Assembly (NCBI GenBank): GCA_022072255.1
Contig: JAJVHZ010000058.1
Coordinates: forward strand, 38,828 to 102,827
Origin: Gammaproteobacteria bacterium
GTDB taxonomy: Bacteria; Pseudomonadota; Gammaproteobacteria; JAJPIJ01
Length of the DNA stretch: 64,000 nucleotides
Direction: 5' to 3'
Shown: positions 62,753 to 64,000 of the stretch, in pieces
How the letters are laid out: each line of letters starts with the position of its first letter
How positions within the stretch are numbered: position 1 is the first letter of the stretch
Made by a program: the position numbers and the translations under genes
Notes under the pieces: generated by a model
What the model saw: the letters and a program-made list of their open reading frames with translations, nothing else
The model's database searches: none
Told to the model about the DNA's origin: nothing

Positions 62753-63811
62753 TTATCGCCAATCAAGAGTTCTTAGCTCGGTCTTTCCTAGCTCTTCGAT
62801 TTCCCAGGTCCCCTGCTCTATGATCCGAAACTGGTTCTTCACAACAGGACTTACATTGTCTTCAACAGCTCTAGTCACCAATATATCTCCATCATTAGCA
62901 CGGTCTATCAACTTCGCACAAACGGAAACGGGACGACCGGAAAAATCAAATCCATACGATCGAAGAACCCGCGTAACATGTCCGAAGTCAATCGTAATTT
63001 TCGGCAATGTAAACTCAACTTGATTGAACCCTTTGTTATAATGTTCGACAGATTTTTGCAGCCAACTTGCACAAGTTAAAGCCGACTCTACATCATCAAA
63101 AACAATAAAATAGCCGTTATTACCTTTAATCACTTGACCGGAGAGCTTACTCACATTGTCGGCCACCATCTGGTCGAATTCGTTGATGACGATCTCCCAG
63201 TCATGTTCGTTCAATTGTTTTCCCTCTTTTGATCTTTTGTTGAGTCTTACACACGCGATAGCTTTTTGTTTTGCCCTGCTGTTATCCCGTCGCAAATCAA
63301 TTTGCATCCAACTCATTATCTGATTTTGTTTGATTGAGCCTGCGAACAAGTCATCTACCCGCTGAAAATCCGCTTGGCTCATTCGCTCACCCGCGTAGAT
63401 TTTCCCCTTCGTTGTACGCAACAGCCTGTAGCCATCCCTTTTTTCTGAGCGTGGATTCGCAATAAAATATTCTTCTTCAAAAATGTCTCGTGCTGCACTT
63501 GATGCGGACTCAAGCAGCACCGCCATAACCAATTTGAAAACATCTGCATCCCCCTTTACATCTGGCTCTAAGGTCTCTGCAAATTTCCTTAGCCGCTGAA
63601 CATCGGCAAAAGATCGGAGAAAATACGTATATTTAACCCGGTTTTTTAGGTTATGGATCATCGCCCGCCTTACATCTCCGCGCGTATCCCCAAGGAAATT
63701 GGGGGCTATTACCCAGAACTCCTCAAGATTACTGTTGGCTTCCCATTCGGCCAATTGCTGAACGTTTTTTTTCAGCTTTTTGTCTACTGGACGTAGCGGT
63801 GTTCTCCACAC
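62753..63811 (-). CDS. Class III cyclase-homology protein, degenerate
   Basis: 352 residues with a GTG start at 63811; the frame is open a little further up (ECKASALVEQILG), so the start is unsure. The last 165 residues match a class III nucleotide cyclase homology domain (KITIDFGHVTRV, RPVSVCAKLIDRANDGDILVT). The two metal-binding aspartates appear absent: the first strand reads AIACVRLNKRS and the second KGNNGYFIVF where KxxGD is usual. The product is therefore unlikely to be an active cyclase and may bind a nucleotide. It is paired with the pentapeptide-repeat protein. Confidence 0.75.
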   Translation of the reverse strand: MWRTPLRPVDKKLKKNVQQLAEWEANSNLEEFWVIAPNFLGDTRGDVRRAMIHNLKNRVKYTYFLRSFADVQRLRKFAETLEPDVKGDADVFKLVMAVLLESASSAARDIFEEEYFIANPRSEKRDGYRLLRTTKGKIYAGERMSQADFQRVDDLFAGSIKQNQIMSWMQIDLRRDNSRAKQKAIACVRLNKRSKEGKQLNEHDWEIVINEFDQMVADNVSKLSGQVIKGNNGYFIVFDDVESALTCASWLQKSVEHYNKGFNQVEFTLPKITIDFGHVTRVLRSYGFDFSGRPVSVCAKLIDRANDGDILVTRAVEDNVSPVVKNQFRIIEQGTWEIEELGKTELRTLDWR

Positions 63812-63927
63812 TCCAAGAATCTGCTCAACAAGCGCACTAGCTTTACATTCAAAACCAAGCTCTTTTCCTTTTCCTCGAGTTTAGACAAAAAAGTCAGTCA
63901 CAACCGACTTGCTATTTGACAAAAAAG

Positions 63928-63988
63928 AAATTGGCACAAAGCTGTTCTGATTATGGTAGTCAAAACAATTGAACCTTTGCGCCAATTT
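63928..63988. repeat. 14-bp inverted repeat near window end
   Basis: AAATTGGCACAAAG (63928-63941) and CTTTGCGCCAATTT (63975-63988) are inverted with one mismatch and 33 bp between. It could be a hairpin or the terminal repeat of an element extending outside the window. It cannot be resolved from this window. Confidence 0.45.
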
Positions 63989-64000
63989 CGTGAGGCAGTC

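Noticed and set aside
62753..63811. Functional Pycsar cyclase
   Set aside because: Both metal-binding aspartates appear missing, so an active cyclase is not claimed; only the layout is similar.

Overview
The window reads as part of a large plasmid, megaplasmid or plasmid-derived island from an Acidobacteriota-like bacterium (possibly Blastocatellia). The plasmid reading rests on a RepA-type initiator with a five-unit iteron array (about 19.5-21.45 kb), a ParA/ParB partition pair with three identical 18-bp palindromes (21.85-23.9 kb), plasmid-style primase and methylase/helicase genes (54.8-61.8 kb), several addiction-type modules and an integrase. The taxonomic reading rests on a C-terminal domain resembling the TIGR03437 family, abundant in Solibacter-like acidobacteria, and is an inference. 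No rRNA, tRNA, CRISPR array or relaxase was found.

Layout. 0-1.1 kb: the end of a winged-helix regulator-like gene and a small beta-flower protein. 1.19-2.28 kb: a complete IS630-family element with a -1 frameshift transposase. 2.3-18.8 kb, minus strand: a complete type I BREX phage-defence locus in the order brxA, brxB, brxC, HEPN-like gene, pglX, AlbA_2/ATPase-like gene, pglZ, brxL. 19.5-23.9 kb: replication and partition. 24-29.5 kb: VOC protein, AbiEi/AbiEii type IV toxin-antitoxin, tyrosine recombinase and a HEPN/MNT pair. 29.6-34.1 kb: a membrane/zinc-ribbon cluster with TTTTAGTACTAAAA-like palindromes, a Crp/Fnr regulator and a sigma-54 activator. 34.2-36.3 kb: small hypothetical genes. 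36.3-39.4 kb, minus strand: a family B DNA polymerase with altered motifs, a small helical protein and a P-loop-less RecA-like protein, which together look like an alternative mutagenic polymerase module.

40.1-54.6 kb, all plus strand: the most unusual stretch. Three translationally coupled small ORFs are followed by a JAMM-metalloprotease-like protein, an ECF-type sigma factor, large membrane proteins, two lipoproteins (one with a VWA-like fold), two GH16-like glycanases and a probable outer-membrane beta-barrel. Four of the exported proteins share one domain of about 85-105 residues that I cannot name. I read it as a sigma-factor-controlled cell-envelope or extracellular-polymer system, and it is my main candidate for an undescribed system.

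54.8-61.8 kb: a Toprim-like primase and an N6-methylase/SNF2 helicase whose second RecA lobe is encoded by a separate downstream gene, with a small ORF between the halves. 62.0-63.8 kb, minus strand: a class III cyclase-homology protein lacking both metal-binding aspartates next to a two-TM pentapeptide-repeat protein, a pair laid out like a Pycsar defence operon.
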